DNA of 64,000 nucleotides from Pseudomonas lini (GTDB lineage Bacteria; Pseudomonadota; Gammaproteobacteria; Pseudomonadales; Pseudomonadaceae): the NCBI RefSeq assembly GCF_964063345.1, contig NZ_OZ061318.1:2790001-2854000 (forward strand). The letters are read 5' to 3'. The notes beneath the pieces were generated by a model, which saw nothing but the letters and a program-made list of their open reading frames with translations, ran no database searches and was not told the origin of the DNA. Shown here one piece after another: positions 1 through 8,159 of this stretch. The translations under genes were made by a program, and so were the position numbers. Every line of letters begins with the position of its first letter. The first letter of the stretch is position 1.

Positions 1-883
1 TGGTGCCTTTGATGGCGCCCATGTGCTGGGCGTCCAGCGCCGGGGTCATCTGGATCTTGTTCAGTGCACGCAACGGCACGGCCAGCACAACGTAGTCCGC
101 CTGATAGCCAACACTGCCGACCTTGACGGTCACGCCGTCCTTGTCCTGAGTAATGGCCGAAACCGGGGAGCTGGTCTTGATGGTTTTCAGCTGTTTGACG
201 AAGGCCTGGGCCAGCACCGGGCTGCCGCCGGGCAGACGCGAGGCGCGCAGGTCACGGTCGGCAACACCACGGTAGACGCGGCTCTGTTGTGCGAAGTACA
301 GCAGTGACAGGCGCGAAGGTTCGTCATAGTGGGTACGAATCTGCTGATTCACCAACTGACGCGCTGTGGCTGGCAGATTCAAGCGATCGAGCCAGTTGGA
401 CACGTTGATCTGGTCCAGAGCAAACAGCGTACTGTTGGCGGCCGGGTTCTGCGGGTCCTCGATCGAACGCGCCAGATCATCCAGGGTCTTTTCGTAGCGT
501 TTCAGCGCTTCGGCGGTGGCCGGCTGTTTAGTCGCCAGATCGGCGGCGGTGAAGTACTCACCGTCGATCAGATAGCCTGGGGTGCGTACGAATTCAGGCG
601 CTGGCGTGGTGGTCAGCTTGAACGTCGAGACGTACTTGTTCAGCACCGGCTGGGTCTTGTCGCTGCCGATCCACTCACTGGTGGCCATGCCGGAACGACC
701 ACCCAAAGTCGGTTTGGCTTCCAGCAGGGTGACCTGCCAGCCTTTGTTCTGCAGCTCGTAAGCAGCAGTGAGGCCCGCAAGCCCACCGCCGACCACGATC
801 GCCGTTTTATCCTTGGCCAGCGCCGAAACGCTGAACAGCCCCAACATCACCAGCGCACACGCGCGCAGCCAACCAGCAGACAT
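1..883 (-). CDS. Flavin monoamine oxidase family protein (3' part cut off)
   Basis: The N-terminal 294 or so residues of an FAD-dependent amine oxidase; the gene runs off the left edge. The protein opens with a signal-like hydrophobic stretch ending near SVSALA, followed by the dinucleotide-binding motif VVGGGLAGLTAAYEL and then LLEA and GGRSG, as in monoamine oxidase and phytoene desaturase-type flavoproteins. The family oxidises primary amines to aldehydes, giving ammonia and peroxide. The ATG at 883 has a GGAG eight bases upstream. It diverges from bioA. The substrate cannot be told from this fragment, and the apparent signal peptide suggests export, which is an inference. Confidence 0.85.
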   Translation of the reverse strand, partial: MSAGWLRACALVMLGLFSVSALAKDKTAIVVGGGLAGLTAAYELQNKGWQVTLLEAKPTLGGRSGMATSEWIGSDKTQPVLNKYVSTFKLTTTPAPEFVRTPGYLIDGEYFTAADLATKQPATAEALKRYEKTLDDLARSIEDPQNPAANSTLFALDQINVSNWLDRLNLPATARQLVNQQIRTHYDEPSRLSLLYFAQQSRVYRGVADRDLRASRLPGGSPVLAQAFVKQLKTIKTSSPVSAITQDKDGVTVKVGSVGYQADYVVLAVPLRALNKIQMTPALDAQHMGAIKGT

Positions 884-1105
884 TCAGCGAACTCCGGAAA
901 TACACGAGGAAATAGCGGTTTTACGAGTCAGACGACTCAAAGAACCGCGAAGAATACGTCAGCCATCAAAACGCCGCCAGCAACGTCTATCGTCCTATAC
1001 AAAGTAGCTCAATCGACACAATGGGTTGTCCCGGTGGCGCGCATTGCATAGGCTTGCGCGATTGTTTACCCGCCTACGTCACGGGTAGCCTCGAGGAGAC
1101 AGAAA

Positions 1106-2512
1106 ATGGGCCTGAATAAACAATGGATGGAACGCGATCTCGCGGTGTTGTGGCATCCCTGCACCCAGATGAAAGACCACGAACAGCTGCCGCTGATCCC
1201 GATCAAACGCGGCGAAGGCGTCTGGCTGGAAGACTTCGAAGGCAAACGCTACCTCGACGCGGTCAGCTCCTGGTGGGTCAATGTGTTCGGTCACGCCAAC
1301 CCGCGGATCAACCAACGCATCAAGGATCAGGTCGATCAACTGGAACATGTGATCCTCGCCGGCTTCAGCCATCAGCCGGTGATCGAACTGTCGGAGCGTC
1401 TGGTAAAGATGACGCCCGAAGGCCTGACCCGGTGTTTCTATGCCGATAACGGTTCGTCCTGCATCGAAGTCGCGCTGAAAATGAGCTTTCACTACTGGCT
1501 CAACCGCGGCCAGCCGAACAAAAAGCGCTTCGTCACCCTCACCAACGGCTACCACGGCGAAACCATGGCGGCGATGGCGGTGGGCGACGTGCCGCTGTTC
1601 ACCGAAACCTACAAAGCCCTGCTGATGGACACCATTAAGGTGCCGAGCCCCGATTGCTACATGCGCCCCGAGGGCATGAGCTGGGAAGAACACTCGCGCA
1701 ACATGTTCGCCGCCATGGAGCAAACGCTGGCCGACAACCACGACACCGTGGCCGCCGTGATTCTGGAGCCGCTGATTCAGGGCGCCGGCGGGATGCGCAT
1801 GTATCACCCGGTGTACCTCAAGCTGCTGCGCGAAGCCTGTGATCGTTATGGCGTGCACCTGATCCACGATGAAATCGCCGTCGGCTTCGGCCGCACCGGG
1901 ACGATGTTCGCCTGCGAACAGGCCGGTATCCGCCCGGACTTCCTCTGTCTGTCCAAGGCCCTGACCGGCGGCTATCTGCCGTTGGCGGCCTGCCTGACCA
2001 CCGATGAGGTCTACAGCGCTTTCTACGACGACTACCCGACCCTGCGCGCCTTCCTGCATTCCCACAGCTACACCGGCAATCCGCTGGCGTGCGCGGCGGC
2101 ATTGGCGACGCTGGATATCTTCGAAGAAGACAACGTTATCGAGAACAACAAGGCCCTGGCCCAGCGCATGGCTTCCTCCACCGCGCACCTGGCCGATCAC
2201 CCGAACGTTGCCGAAGTGCGCCAGACCGGCATGGTCCTGGCCATCGAGATGGTCAAGGACAAGGCCAGCAAGACCGCTTACCCGTGGCAGGAACGTCGTG
2301 GCTTGAAGGTGTTCCAGCATGCGCTGGAGCGTGGTGCGTTATTGCGGCCATTGGGCAGCGTGGTGTATTTCCTGCCGCCGTACGTGATTACCCCGGAGCA
2401 GATCGATTTTCTGGCCGAGGTGGCCAGCGAAGGCATCGACATCGCCACCCGTGACAGTATCAGCGTGGCGGTGCCGAAGGACTTTCATCCGGGCTATCGT
2501 GATCCGGGCTAA
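1106..2512 (+). CDS. bioA: Adenosylmethionine-8-amino-7-oxononanoate aminotransferase
   Basis: Makes 7,8-diaminononanoate in biotin synthesis, transferring the amino group from S-adenosylmethionine onto KAPA with PLP. The 468-residue protein has the class III aminotransferase layout. It shows the N-terminal LWHPCTQMKDHE and SSWWVNVFGH motifs typical of BioA, the HDEIAVGFGRTG aspartate region, and the PLP lysine at about residue 284 in LSKALTGGYLP. A strong GAGGAGA ribosome site precedes the ATG. Other bio genes are not nearby, which is usual in Pseudomonas, where bioA stands apart from bioBFHCD. A REP pair follows the stop codon. Confidence 0.96.
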   Translation: MGLNKQWMERDLAVLWHPCTQMKDHEQLPLIPIKRGEGVWLEDFEGKRYLDAVSSWWVNVFGHANPRINQRIKDQVDQLEHVILAGFSHQPVIELSERLVKMTPEGLTRCFYADNGSSCIEVALKMSFHYWLNRGQPNKKRFVTLTNGYHGETMAAMAVGDVPLFTETYKALLMDTIKVPSPDCYMRPEGMSWEEHSRNMFAAMEQTLADNHDTVAAVILEPLIQGAGGMRMYHPVYLKLLREACDRYGVHLIHDEIAVGFGRTGTMFACEQAGIRPDFLCLSKALTGGYLPLAACLTTDEVYSAFYDDYPTLRAFLHSHSYTGNPLACAAALATLDIFEEDNVIENNKALAQRMASSTAHLADHPNVAEVRQTGMVLAIEMVKDKASKTAYPWQERRGLKVFQHALERGALLRPLGSVVYFLPPYVITPEQIDFLAEVASEGIDIATRDSISVAVPKDFHPGYRDPG

Positions 2513-2529
2513 CAGCCACTGAGTAACCC

Positions 2530-2661
2530 TGTGGCGAGGGAGCTTGCTCCCGCTCGGCTGCGAAGCAGTCGTAATCCGGTTTGCGCGTTTTAACTGACAA
2601 AACGCGGTCGCCGGGTTTGGGGCTGCTTCGCAACCCCGCGGGAGCAAGCTCCCTCGCCACA
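2530..2661. repeat. REP doublet, GTGGCGAGGGAGC type
   Basis: Two inverted REP units. The left begins TGTGGCGAGGGAGCTTGC; the right is its mirror ending GCTCCCTCGCCACA. Inner arms around GCTGCGAAGCAG also pair. They sit between bioA and rsmE, where the long stem could act as a transcription boundary. Related doublets lie at 9076, 16844 and 35557. Confidence 0.9.
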
Positions 2662-2710
2662 AAAGCTGATTGCGCACGCTGCTACATTCGACTTTTTACA
2701 GAGACCCAGC

Positions 2711-3430
2711 ATGAGACTGTCCCGCTTCTTTATCGACGCCCCCTTGAGCATCGGCGAACACGAGTTGCCCGAGGCCCAGGCCCATTACATCAGCCGCGTG
2801 CTGCGCATGGCCGAGGGTGATGCGGTGCAATTGTTCGACGGCTCGGGCCATGAGTTTCGCGGCACGCTGGCAGAAGTCGGCAAGAAGCGCGTCGTGGTGA
2901 ACATCGATGAAAGCTTCGCCGGGCAGGTCGAGTCGTCGCTGGCGGTCCATCTCGGCCAGGGCTTGTCCCGTGGCGAACGGATGGACTGGGCGATTCAGAA
3001 AGCCACCGAATTGGGCGTCAGCGAAATCACGCCGATCTTCACCGACCGCTGCGAAGTCCGCCTCAAGGACGAGCGCGCCGACAAACGCCTGATGCACTGG
3101 CGTCAGGTGGCGATCAGCGCTTGCGAGCAATGCGGGCGCTCATCGGTGCCGGTGATTCATCCACCGCTGTTGTTGGCCGATTGGCTGAAGCAGACGGAAG
3201 CCGAATTGAAGCTGGTGCTGCACCCGGTGGCCGAGCCATTGGTGAGCCATGCGAAACCGGCGACGCTGGCGTTTCTGATTGGCCCGGAAGGCGGGTTGTC
3301 CGACGCTGAAGTCGAGCAGGCCAAGGCTGGCGGCTTTCATGCCGCCCGCCTCGGCCCTCGCGTGTTGCGCACCGAAACCGCGCCGGTGGTGGCGTTGGCG
3401 GTAGCCCAGCAGTTGTGGGGCGACTTCTGA
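2711..3430 (+). CDS. rsmE: 16S rRNA (uracil-1498-N3)-methyltransferase
   Basis: Methylates U1498 of 16S rRNA in the assembled 30S subunit using S-adenosylmethionine. At 239 residues it has the usual RsmE length. It has an N-terminal PUA-like RNA-binding part (MRLSRFFIDAPL, HYISRVLRM) and a C-terminal SPOUT knot with IGPEGGLSDAEVE and LGPRVLRTETAPVVAL, which form the cofactor site. ATG at 2711 is preceded by a short GAGA. It follows bioA in the same direction, but the intervening REP doublet makes co-transcription uncertain. Confidence 0.95.
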   Translation: MRLSRFFIDAPLSIGEHELPEAQAHYISRVLRMAEGDAVQLFDGSGHEFRGTLAEVGKKRVVVNIDESFAGQVESSLAVHLGQGLSRGERMDWAIQKATELGVSEITPIFTDRCEVRLKDERADKRLMHWRQVAISACEQCGRSSVPVIHPPLLLADWLKQTEAELKLVLHPVAEPLVSHAKPATLAFLIGPEGGLSDAEVEQAKAGGFHAARLGPRVLRTETAPVVALAVAQQLWGDF

Positions 3431-3434
3431 CCCC

Positions 3435-3538
3435 ATGATCGTTCCCACGCTCTGCGTGGGAATGCAGCCCGTGACGCTCCGCGTCACTGGACGCAGAGCG
3501 TCCCTAGAGGCATTCCCACGCAGAGCGTGGGAACGATC
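3435..3538. repeat. Long inverted repeat, ATCGTTCCCACGC type
   Basis: A nested inverted repeat starting ATGATCGTTCCCACGC and ending GCGTGGGAACGATC, with inner GACGCTCCGCGT and ACGCAGAGCGTCC arms. A second copy is at 43894. It ends directly against the stop codon of the convergent binding-protein gene at 3539, so it fills the whole gap between two convergent genes and may serve as a two-way terminator. Confidence 0.85.
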
Positions 3539-4441
3539 CTACTGCACCGGATCACTCACCGGTTTGGCGATAATCGCTTTCAACTCGCTGGTCATCGGAA
3601 ACTCAAGGTTCAAACCTTTAGGCGGAATTGGCTGCTGGAACCAGCGGTTGTAGATGCCGTTGATTTCCCCTGAGCTGTACAAATCAGCAAGCGTCGAATT
3701 CACCAACTCAAGAAACTGCGGATCGCCCTTGCGCACCATGCAGCTGTAGATTTCCCGCGATTGCTCCTCGCCCACCACGACCCACTTATGCGGATCGCGA
3801 GCCTTGGCGCGTTCACCGTAAAGCAACGCATCGTCCATATAGAACGCCGCCGCCCGCCCTGACTGCAGCATCTGGAATGCTTCGCCGTGGTCCTTGGCGC
3901 TGATCACAAACATATCGATCTTGTGATCGACGTTGTAGCTCTTCAAAAACCGCTCGTTGGTGGTGCCGGCGGTGGTCACGACGTTCTTGCCGCGCAGGTC
4001 GGCGAAGCGCTTGATGCCGCTGTCCTTCGCCGTGAGCAATTGCCCCTTCACGTAGATGAACCCATAGGAAAACGCCACTTGCTGCATGCGCTCGGCGGTC
4101 ACGCCGGTGGAGCCGCATTCAAGGTCGACCGTGCCGTTCTGCACCAGCGGAATGCGCGTTTGCGAGGTCACCAGGTTGTACTTCACCTGCAGATCCGGCA
4201 GCTCGAGTTTTTGCTTGATGCGCTCGACAATCTTGCTCGCCAGGTCCACCGAATAGCCCATCGGCTGCCCCGTGTGATCACCCACGTAAGAGAACGGCAC
4301 CGACGCGTCGCGATAGCCCAGCGTGATGCTCTTGGCATTGGCGACTTTGTTCAGCGTGCCGGTCAGCGGCGCTTCATTGGCCTGGAGCTGACTGGCGAAC
4401 AGCAGGCCGAGGGTGCAGCCGATCAACGTGATTTTTTGCAT
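3539..4441 (-). CDS. Amino-acid ABC transporter substrate-binding protein
   Basis: A periplasmic solute-binding protein of the glutamate/aspartate (GltI/AatJ-like) family, 300 residues. It has a signal peptide (MQKITLIGCTLGLLFASQLQA) and binding-domain motifs such as GYSVDLASKIVERI, DLECGSTGVTAERMQQVAFS and the hinge region GKNVVTTAGTTNERFLK. A GGAG precedes the ATG. No permease or ATPase gene lies in the cluster, so the protein either works with a transporter encoded elsewhere or has a sensing role. It lies downstream of the RidA-like and D-amino-acid dehydrogenase genes on the same strand, which suggests it captures an amino acid degraded by them; that link is inferred from position. Confidence 0.88.
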   Translation of the reverse strand: MQKITLIGCTLGLLFASQLQANEAPLTGTLNKVANAKSITLGYRDASVPFSYVGDHTGQPMGYSVDLASKIVERIKQKLELPDLQVKYNLVTSQTRIPLVQNGTVDLECGSTGVTAERMQQVAFSYGFIYVKGQLLTAKDSGIKRFADLRGKNVVTTAGTTNERFLKSYNVDHKIDMFVISAKDHGEAFQMLQSGRAAAFYMDDALLYGERAKARDPHKWVVVGEEQSREIYSCMVRKGDPQFLELVNSTLADLYSSGEINGIYNRWFQQPIPPKGLNLEFPMTSELKAIIAKPVSDPVQ

Positions 4442-4469
4442 TGTTATTCTCCGTTGTGGGTAAGTGCGA

Positions 4470-4820
4470 TTAGCGTCGGGCGGCGATCACGGTGATTTCC
4501 ACCAGAACCTCTGGACGGGCCAGTTGCGCCTGCAATGTGGTGCGGGTCGGCGCCTTGTCCGGCGACAGCCATTGTGACCAGACCTCGTTCATGGCGGCGA
4601 AATCGCGGCCAATATCGCTCAAGTAAATGGTCGCGCTCAGCAAGTGATCCTTGTCGCTGCCAGCCTCGGCCAGCAACCCATCGATTTTCGCCAGCACCTC
4701 TGCGGTTTGGCCTGCGGCGTCGCGGCTGTCACCCGGCACCTGTCCCGATAAAAACACCAGCTCGCCAAAGGTCACGGCGCCGGAGAGTCGATTGTTGCTG
4801 TTGAAACGCTTGATGCTCAT
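4470..4820 (-). CDS. RidA/YjgF family enamine-imine deaminase
   Basis: A 116-residue member of the YjgF/YER057c/UK114 family. Family members hydrolyse reactive enamine and imine intermediates to keto acids and ammonia. The conserved active-site arginine is present at residue 93 in APTRTT, and the acidic partner is at about 108 in VEITV. It starts 18 bases after the dehydrogenase gene ends. D-amino-acid dehydrogenases release imino acids, so a deaminase beside one makes chemical sense. It is probably a divergent RidA subgroup rather than the housekeeping copy. Confidence 0.88.
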   Translation of the reverse strand: MSIKRFNSNNRLSGAVTFGELVFLSGQVPGDSRDAAGQTAEVLAKIDGLLAEAGSDKDHLLSATIYLSDIGRDFAAMNEVWSQWLSPDKAPTRTTLQAQLARPEVLVEITVIAARR

Positions 4821-4838
4821 CGGTTCTTCCTTTTCCAG

Positions 4839-6080
4839 TCAGGCGACGCGGGGTGCGAGGCCTTGCATTTCGATCGAGGGTACGCGCCGGGCAATCAACT
4901 CACTCAGCAGCCGAGCGCTACCGCAGGCCAACGTAAAGCCCAAGGCGCCATGGCCGAGGTTGAGCCAGAGGTTGCGGTACGCCGTGGCGCCAATCAACGG
5001 CACGCCGCTGGGGGTCGCCGGGCGCATGCCGGCCCATTCGACGGCGGCGTCATAATCGCCAGCATTGGGCAAGGTTTCCTGAGCCTGGCGCTTGATCAGC
5101 GCCAGACGCTTGGGATCGAGCGCCGGATCGAAGCCGACAATGTCGACCATCGCCGCCACCCGCAGTTGTGCACCGATGCGGGCGTAAACGATCTTGCGGT
5201 TGTAATCGGTGATGCTCAGCTCCGGCGCGCGATGTTCGGCACGGATCGGCAGGGTCAGGCTGTAGCCCTTGAGCGGATACAGCGGCAGGTTCATGCCCGG
5301 CAACGCCAACGCCGGGCTGCGATGACCAGCCGCTATCACCAATTGCTCGACCGGCAATACCTGCGCGCCCATTTCGACGGCCTGCACCGCGCCGTCCCCG
5401 TGGCGAATGCCGGTGACCGTGCGGCCCAGCAAAAACTCGCAACGCCCCGACGCCTTGAGCCGGGCCACCATTTGCTGACAGAACGCATGGCAATCGGCGA
5501 CTTCTTCATCAGGCGTATAGATCGCGCCCACGAACGGTACCTCGGCGAGTGCCGGCTCCAGCTGTGCGCACTCGGCCCGGGACAACACCTGTTGCTGTCG
5601 CGGATCAGCCAGCCCTTGACGCGCATGCTCGAAGCTTGCAGCTTCACGAAACGTCACCAGTTTGCCGTTGCGCCGCCAGTCGAAACCGTCGAGGCGGTCT
5701 TCGTCGCGCCAGCCTTGCAGTGTGGCCTGGCTCAGCAACGCCAGGCGCAGCAGATGTGCGCCGTTGCGCTGATTCACCGAACGACGGCAAGCCGCCAGAA
5801 AGGACGCCATCCAGCGCCATTGCGCCGGGTCCAGACGCGGGCGCAGCTTCAACGGCGAGTCACCGCGCAACATCCAGCCCAGCGCCTGCAACGGTACGCC
5901 GGCGTCGGCCAATGGCGCGACGTAGCGGTAGGACAACTGGCCGCCATTGGCGAAACTGGTCTCGCTGGCAAACGAATCCCGGGCCTCGATCAGCGTCACA
6001 TCGATGCCGTCGCGAACCAGTGCGTAAGCCGTTGTCAGCCCGATGACGCCGCCACCGATGATGCAAACCCGCTGAGCCAT
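4839..6080 (-). CDS. D-amino-acid dehydrogenase (DadA-like flavoprotein)
   Basis: A 413-residue FAD-dependent DAO-family oxidoreductase. It carries the N-terminal nucleotide motif IIGGGVIGLTTAYALVRDG, the downstream LIEARD, and the C-terminal substrate and flavin segment EWAGMRPATPSGVPLIG with NLGHGALGFTLACGSARLL, all typical of DadA. The family oxidises D-amino acids to imino acids and passes electrons to the respiratory chain. Pseudomonas usually has a separate dadA-dadX locus, so this is likely a paralogue with its own substrate. It is the first gene of a three-gene minus-strand unit and diverges from a LysR gene. Confidence 0.9.
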   Translation of the reverse strand: MAQRVCIIGGGVIGLTTAYALVRDGIDVTLIEARDSFASETSFANGGQLSYRYVAPLADAGVPLQALGWMLRGDSPLKLRPRLDPAQWRWMASFLAACRRSVNQRNGAHLLRLALLSQATLQGWRDEDRLDGFDWRRNGKLVTFREAASFEHARQGLADPRQQQVLSRAECAQLEPALAEVPFVGAIYTPDEEVADCHAFCQQMVARLKASGRCEFLLGRTVTGIRHGDGAVQAVEMGAQVLPVEQLVIAAGHRSPALALPGMNLPLYPLKGYSLTLPIRAEHRAPELSITDYNRKIVYARIGAQLRVAAMVDIVGFDPALDPKRLALIKRQAQETLPNAGDYDAAVEWAGMRPATPSGVPLIGATAYRNLWLNLGHGALGFTLACGSARLLSELIARRVPSIEMQGLAPRVA

Positions 6081-6161
6081 GTCTGTCCTTTAGCGTTGTT
6101 GGAACGTGCTTCAGGTTAGGACCAGGTGACAGCCGTTGAACAATGCATAAAGATGCCTGAC

Positions 6162-6180
6162 CCATAAACAAAGGTTATGG
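6162..6180. promoter_or_regulatory. LysR-type operator in the divergent intergenic region
   Basis: Perfect dyad CCATAA, seven bases, TTATGG. It contains the T-N11-A core in the form ATAA-N7-TTAT expected of LysR-family binding sites. It ends seven bases before the ATG of the LysR gene at 6188 and lies about 80 bases upstream of the divergent dehydrogenase gene. This placement suits autorepression plus control of the catabolic genes. The sequence is seen; the role is inferred. Confidence 0.55.
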
Positions 6181-6187
6181 ACTTGCC

Positions 6188-7096
6188 ATGCGACTGCGAC
6201 ACATCGAGATTTTTCAGGCTATTCGCCAGACCGGTTCGGTCAGTGGCGCCGCCCAGTTGCTGCACGTGTCGCAGCCGGCGGTGAGCAAAGTGCTGCAACA
6301 CGCCGAACAGCAATTGGGCTTTCCGTTATTCCTGCGGGTGCGCGGTAAATTGCAGCCGACGCCGGAAGCCCTGGAGCTTGAGCGCGAAGTCGACAAGGTC
6401 ACCGAAAGCCTGCAAGGCGTGCGACGCCTGGCCCAGAGCCTGCGCCGCGAGCCGGGCCACAGTGTACGGATTGGCGCGATCCCGGCGCTGGCCTTGTCGC
6501 TGCTACCGCCGGCGATCAACGAATGGACGCAACGCTACCCGGAAATCGCCTGCGAACTGTCCAGCGCCCACAGCCGTGAGCTGATGCAGAACCTGTTGAT
6601 GCGCGAAGTGGATGTCGCCCTGACGTTGCAACTGCCCGATCATCCGGGCCTGAAGGCGCAGGCCCTGGCCTGTGGGATGCTGGTGGCGCTGGCACCGAAA
6701 GGCTTTTGGGCCGAGGACACTCACGGTAAACCGCTGCCGTTGATCGAACTGGCCGGTGCGCCGCTGATCGGCTTGTCCAGCGCCGACCCGCTGGCCGCCA
6801 GACTCGACAGCTACCTTGAGGCGGTCGATCCGCCGCCCAAGGTACGCATCGCTGTGCAGACCTATTCGCTGGCGCGGGCGATGGTTGAATCCGGGGCCGG
6901 GTTGGCGGTGATCGATCCGTTTACCGCCCTCGGCGCGTCCCCCGCCATCACGGCGATTCGCCCCTTGGCGCCGGCGCTACCGATCACCCTGTACGCGGTG
7001 ACCCGCGCTGACGAACCGCCGCCACACACCTTGAGCGATTTGCTGCAGGTATTCAGCCGACGGGCGCAGGCGCAATTGGATCGCCTGTGTCCCTGA
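6188..7096 (+). CDS. LysR family transcriptional regulator
   Basis: A 302-residue LysR-type regulator with a classic N-terminal winged helix-turn-helix (MRLRHIEIFQAIRQTGSVSGAAQLLHVSQPAVSKVLQHAEQQLG). The remaining part is a periplasmic-binding-protein-like effector domain. It diverges from the dehydrogenase/RidA/binding-protein genes, so it probably controls them with an amino acid or a breakdown product as inducer. The T-N11-A dyad just before its start supports autoregulation. The effector is unknown. Confidence 0.93.
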   Translation: MRLRHIEIFQAIRQTGSVSGAAQLLHVSQPAVSKVLQHAEQQLGFPLFLRVRGKLQPTPEALELEREVDKVTESLQGVRRLAQSLRREPGHSVRIGAIPALALSLLPPAINEWTQRYPEIACELSSAHSRELMQNLLMREVDVALTLQLPDHPGLKAQALACGMLVALAPKGFWAEDTHGKPLPLIELAGAPLIGLSSADPLAARLDSYLEAVDPPPKVRIAVQTYSLARAMVESGAGLAVIDPFTALGASPAITAIRPLAPALPITLYAVTRADEPPPHTLSDLLQVFSRRAQAQLDRLCP

Positions 7097-7168
7097 GGGA
7101 GAAAGCCTGCTCGCGATCCCCTGTAGGAGCGAGGCTTGCCCTAATGTCACTCGGTTAAGCTGCGGAAC

Positions 7169-7262
7169 CTGTGGGAGCGTGGCTTGCCCGCGATAGCGAT
7201 CTGTCTGACACATCAATGGTGAATGTGCTGCCGCCATCGCGGGCAAGCCTCGCTCCCACAGG
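7169..7262. repeat. REPIN, GTGGGAGCGTGGCTTGCC type
   Basis: Two REP units in opposite orientation, CTGTGGGAGCGTGGCTTGCC and its mirror, with a spacer of about 45 bases. It sits between the convergent LysR and hemolysin III genes. A lone half unit (GTAGGAGCGAGGCTTGCC) lies just before it at about 7122-7140. Confidence 0.88.
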
Positions 7263-7278
7263 TTTTGCAAATAGCTAT

Positions 7279-7896
7279 CTACAAGACATAAAACAGAATC
7301 GCCACAAAGTGCAGCACGCTCCCGGCGATCACGAACAGATGCCAGACCCCATGGGCATGGCGCAGACGATTGTCGAGGGCAAAAAAGATAATCCCCACGG
7401 TGTACAACACCCCGCCCGACGCCAGCCAGGTGAAGCCCACAGGCCCCAGCGCCGCGAGTAACGGCTTGACCGCCACCAGCACGATCCAGCCCATCACCGC
7501 GTAAATCACGATCGACAGAATCCGTGCTTCCGAGCGGGGTTTTATTTCTTGCAGAATGCCGATCAGCGCCAGCCCCCAGACAATCCCGAACAGCGTCCAG
7601 CCCCACGGCCCGCGCAGGGTCACCAGGCAGAACGGTGTGTAACTGCCGGCAATCAGCAGGTAGATCGAAAAGTGATCGACCTTCTGCATGATCGCTTTCT
7701 TGCGCCCGCGCACGCTGTGGTAAACGGTCGACGCGCTGTAGAGCACCAGCAAGGTGAACGCGTAAATCGCCACGCTGACGATCTTCCACGGACTGCCGTC
7801 CATACTGGCGATCACCAGCAGCCACACACCCCCGACAAACGCCGCCACCGCCCCGACCAAGTGCGTCCAGGCATTCAATCTTTCCCCGTGATACAT
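7279..7896 (-). CDS. Hemolysin III family membrane protein (YqfA/PAQR type)
   Basis: A 205-residue protein with seven likely membrane helices. It has the HlyIII/PAQR signatures ERLNAWTHLVGAVAAF near the N terminus, SASTVYHSVRGRKK with VDHFSIYLLIAGSYTPF, and HAHGVWHLFVIAGSVLHF near the C terminus. The conserved His, Asp and Ser residues of the metal-dependent hydrolase-like superfamily are present. A good GAGGTGAG ribosome site precedes the ATG. Despite the family name, haemolysis is not established for most members; roles in membrane lipid balance have been proposed. It stands alone. Confidence 0.9.
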   Translation of the reverse strand: MYHGERLNAWTHLVGAVAAFVGGVWLLVIASMDGSPWKIVSVAIYAFTLLVLYSASTVYHSVRGRKKAIMQKVDHFSIYLLIAGSYTPFCLVTLRGPWGWTLFGIVWGLALIGILQEIKPRSEARILSIVIYAVMGWIVLVAVKPLLAALGPVGFTWLASGGVLYTVGIIFFALDNRLRHAHGVWHLFVIAGSVLHFVAILFYVL

Positions 7897-7983
7897 GTGT
7901 TGCTCACCTCAAAATTCGTTGCCGCATCGCGCAAGGCTCAGGCCTTGAGACTAAAAGCGCAATGTTTCAAGACACAATGCCCC

Positions 7984-8093
7984 CTGTAGGAGCTGTGTAG
8001 GAGCTGTCGAGTGAAACGAGGCTGCGATCTTTTGATCCTGATTCTCGACGCCCTTGAAGGTGCAAAAAAATCGTAGCCTTCGGCAGCTCCTAC
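7984..8093. repeat. Degenerate TGTAGGAGCTG-type inverted repeat
   Basis: The left arm reads TGTAGGAGCTGTGTAGGAGC, so the first unit is partly duplicated, and continues to GAGGCTGCGATCTTTTGATC. The right arm reads ATCGTAGCCTTCGGCAGCTC and ends in CTAC. This matches a dispersed Pseudomonas palindrome family distinct from the GTGGGAGC type. A partial relative (GCTGCCGCAGGCTGCGATC) follows coaD near 63417-63475. It fills most of the gap before mdcR. Confidence 0.7.
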
Positions 8094-8159
8094 GAAAGCC
8101 ATCGAGCCAAACGTCAGCCAATTGGGCACAATCGAGCGATTCGAATAAGAGTCTGGCCC

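Noticed and set aside
1079..2320. Long open frame (413 codons) antisense to bioA
   Set aside because: GC-rich genes give long mirror frames. The predicted protein is rich in His, Gln and Arg with no family features, whereas bioA has clear motifs.
4863..6119. Long plus-strand frame (418 codons) over the D-amino-acid dehydrogenase gene
   Set aside because: Mirror frame of a clear flavoprotein; composition unlike a real protein and no start signal.
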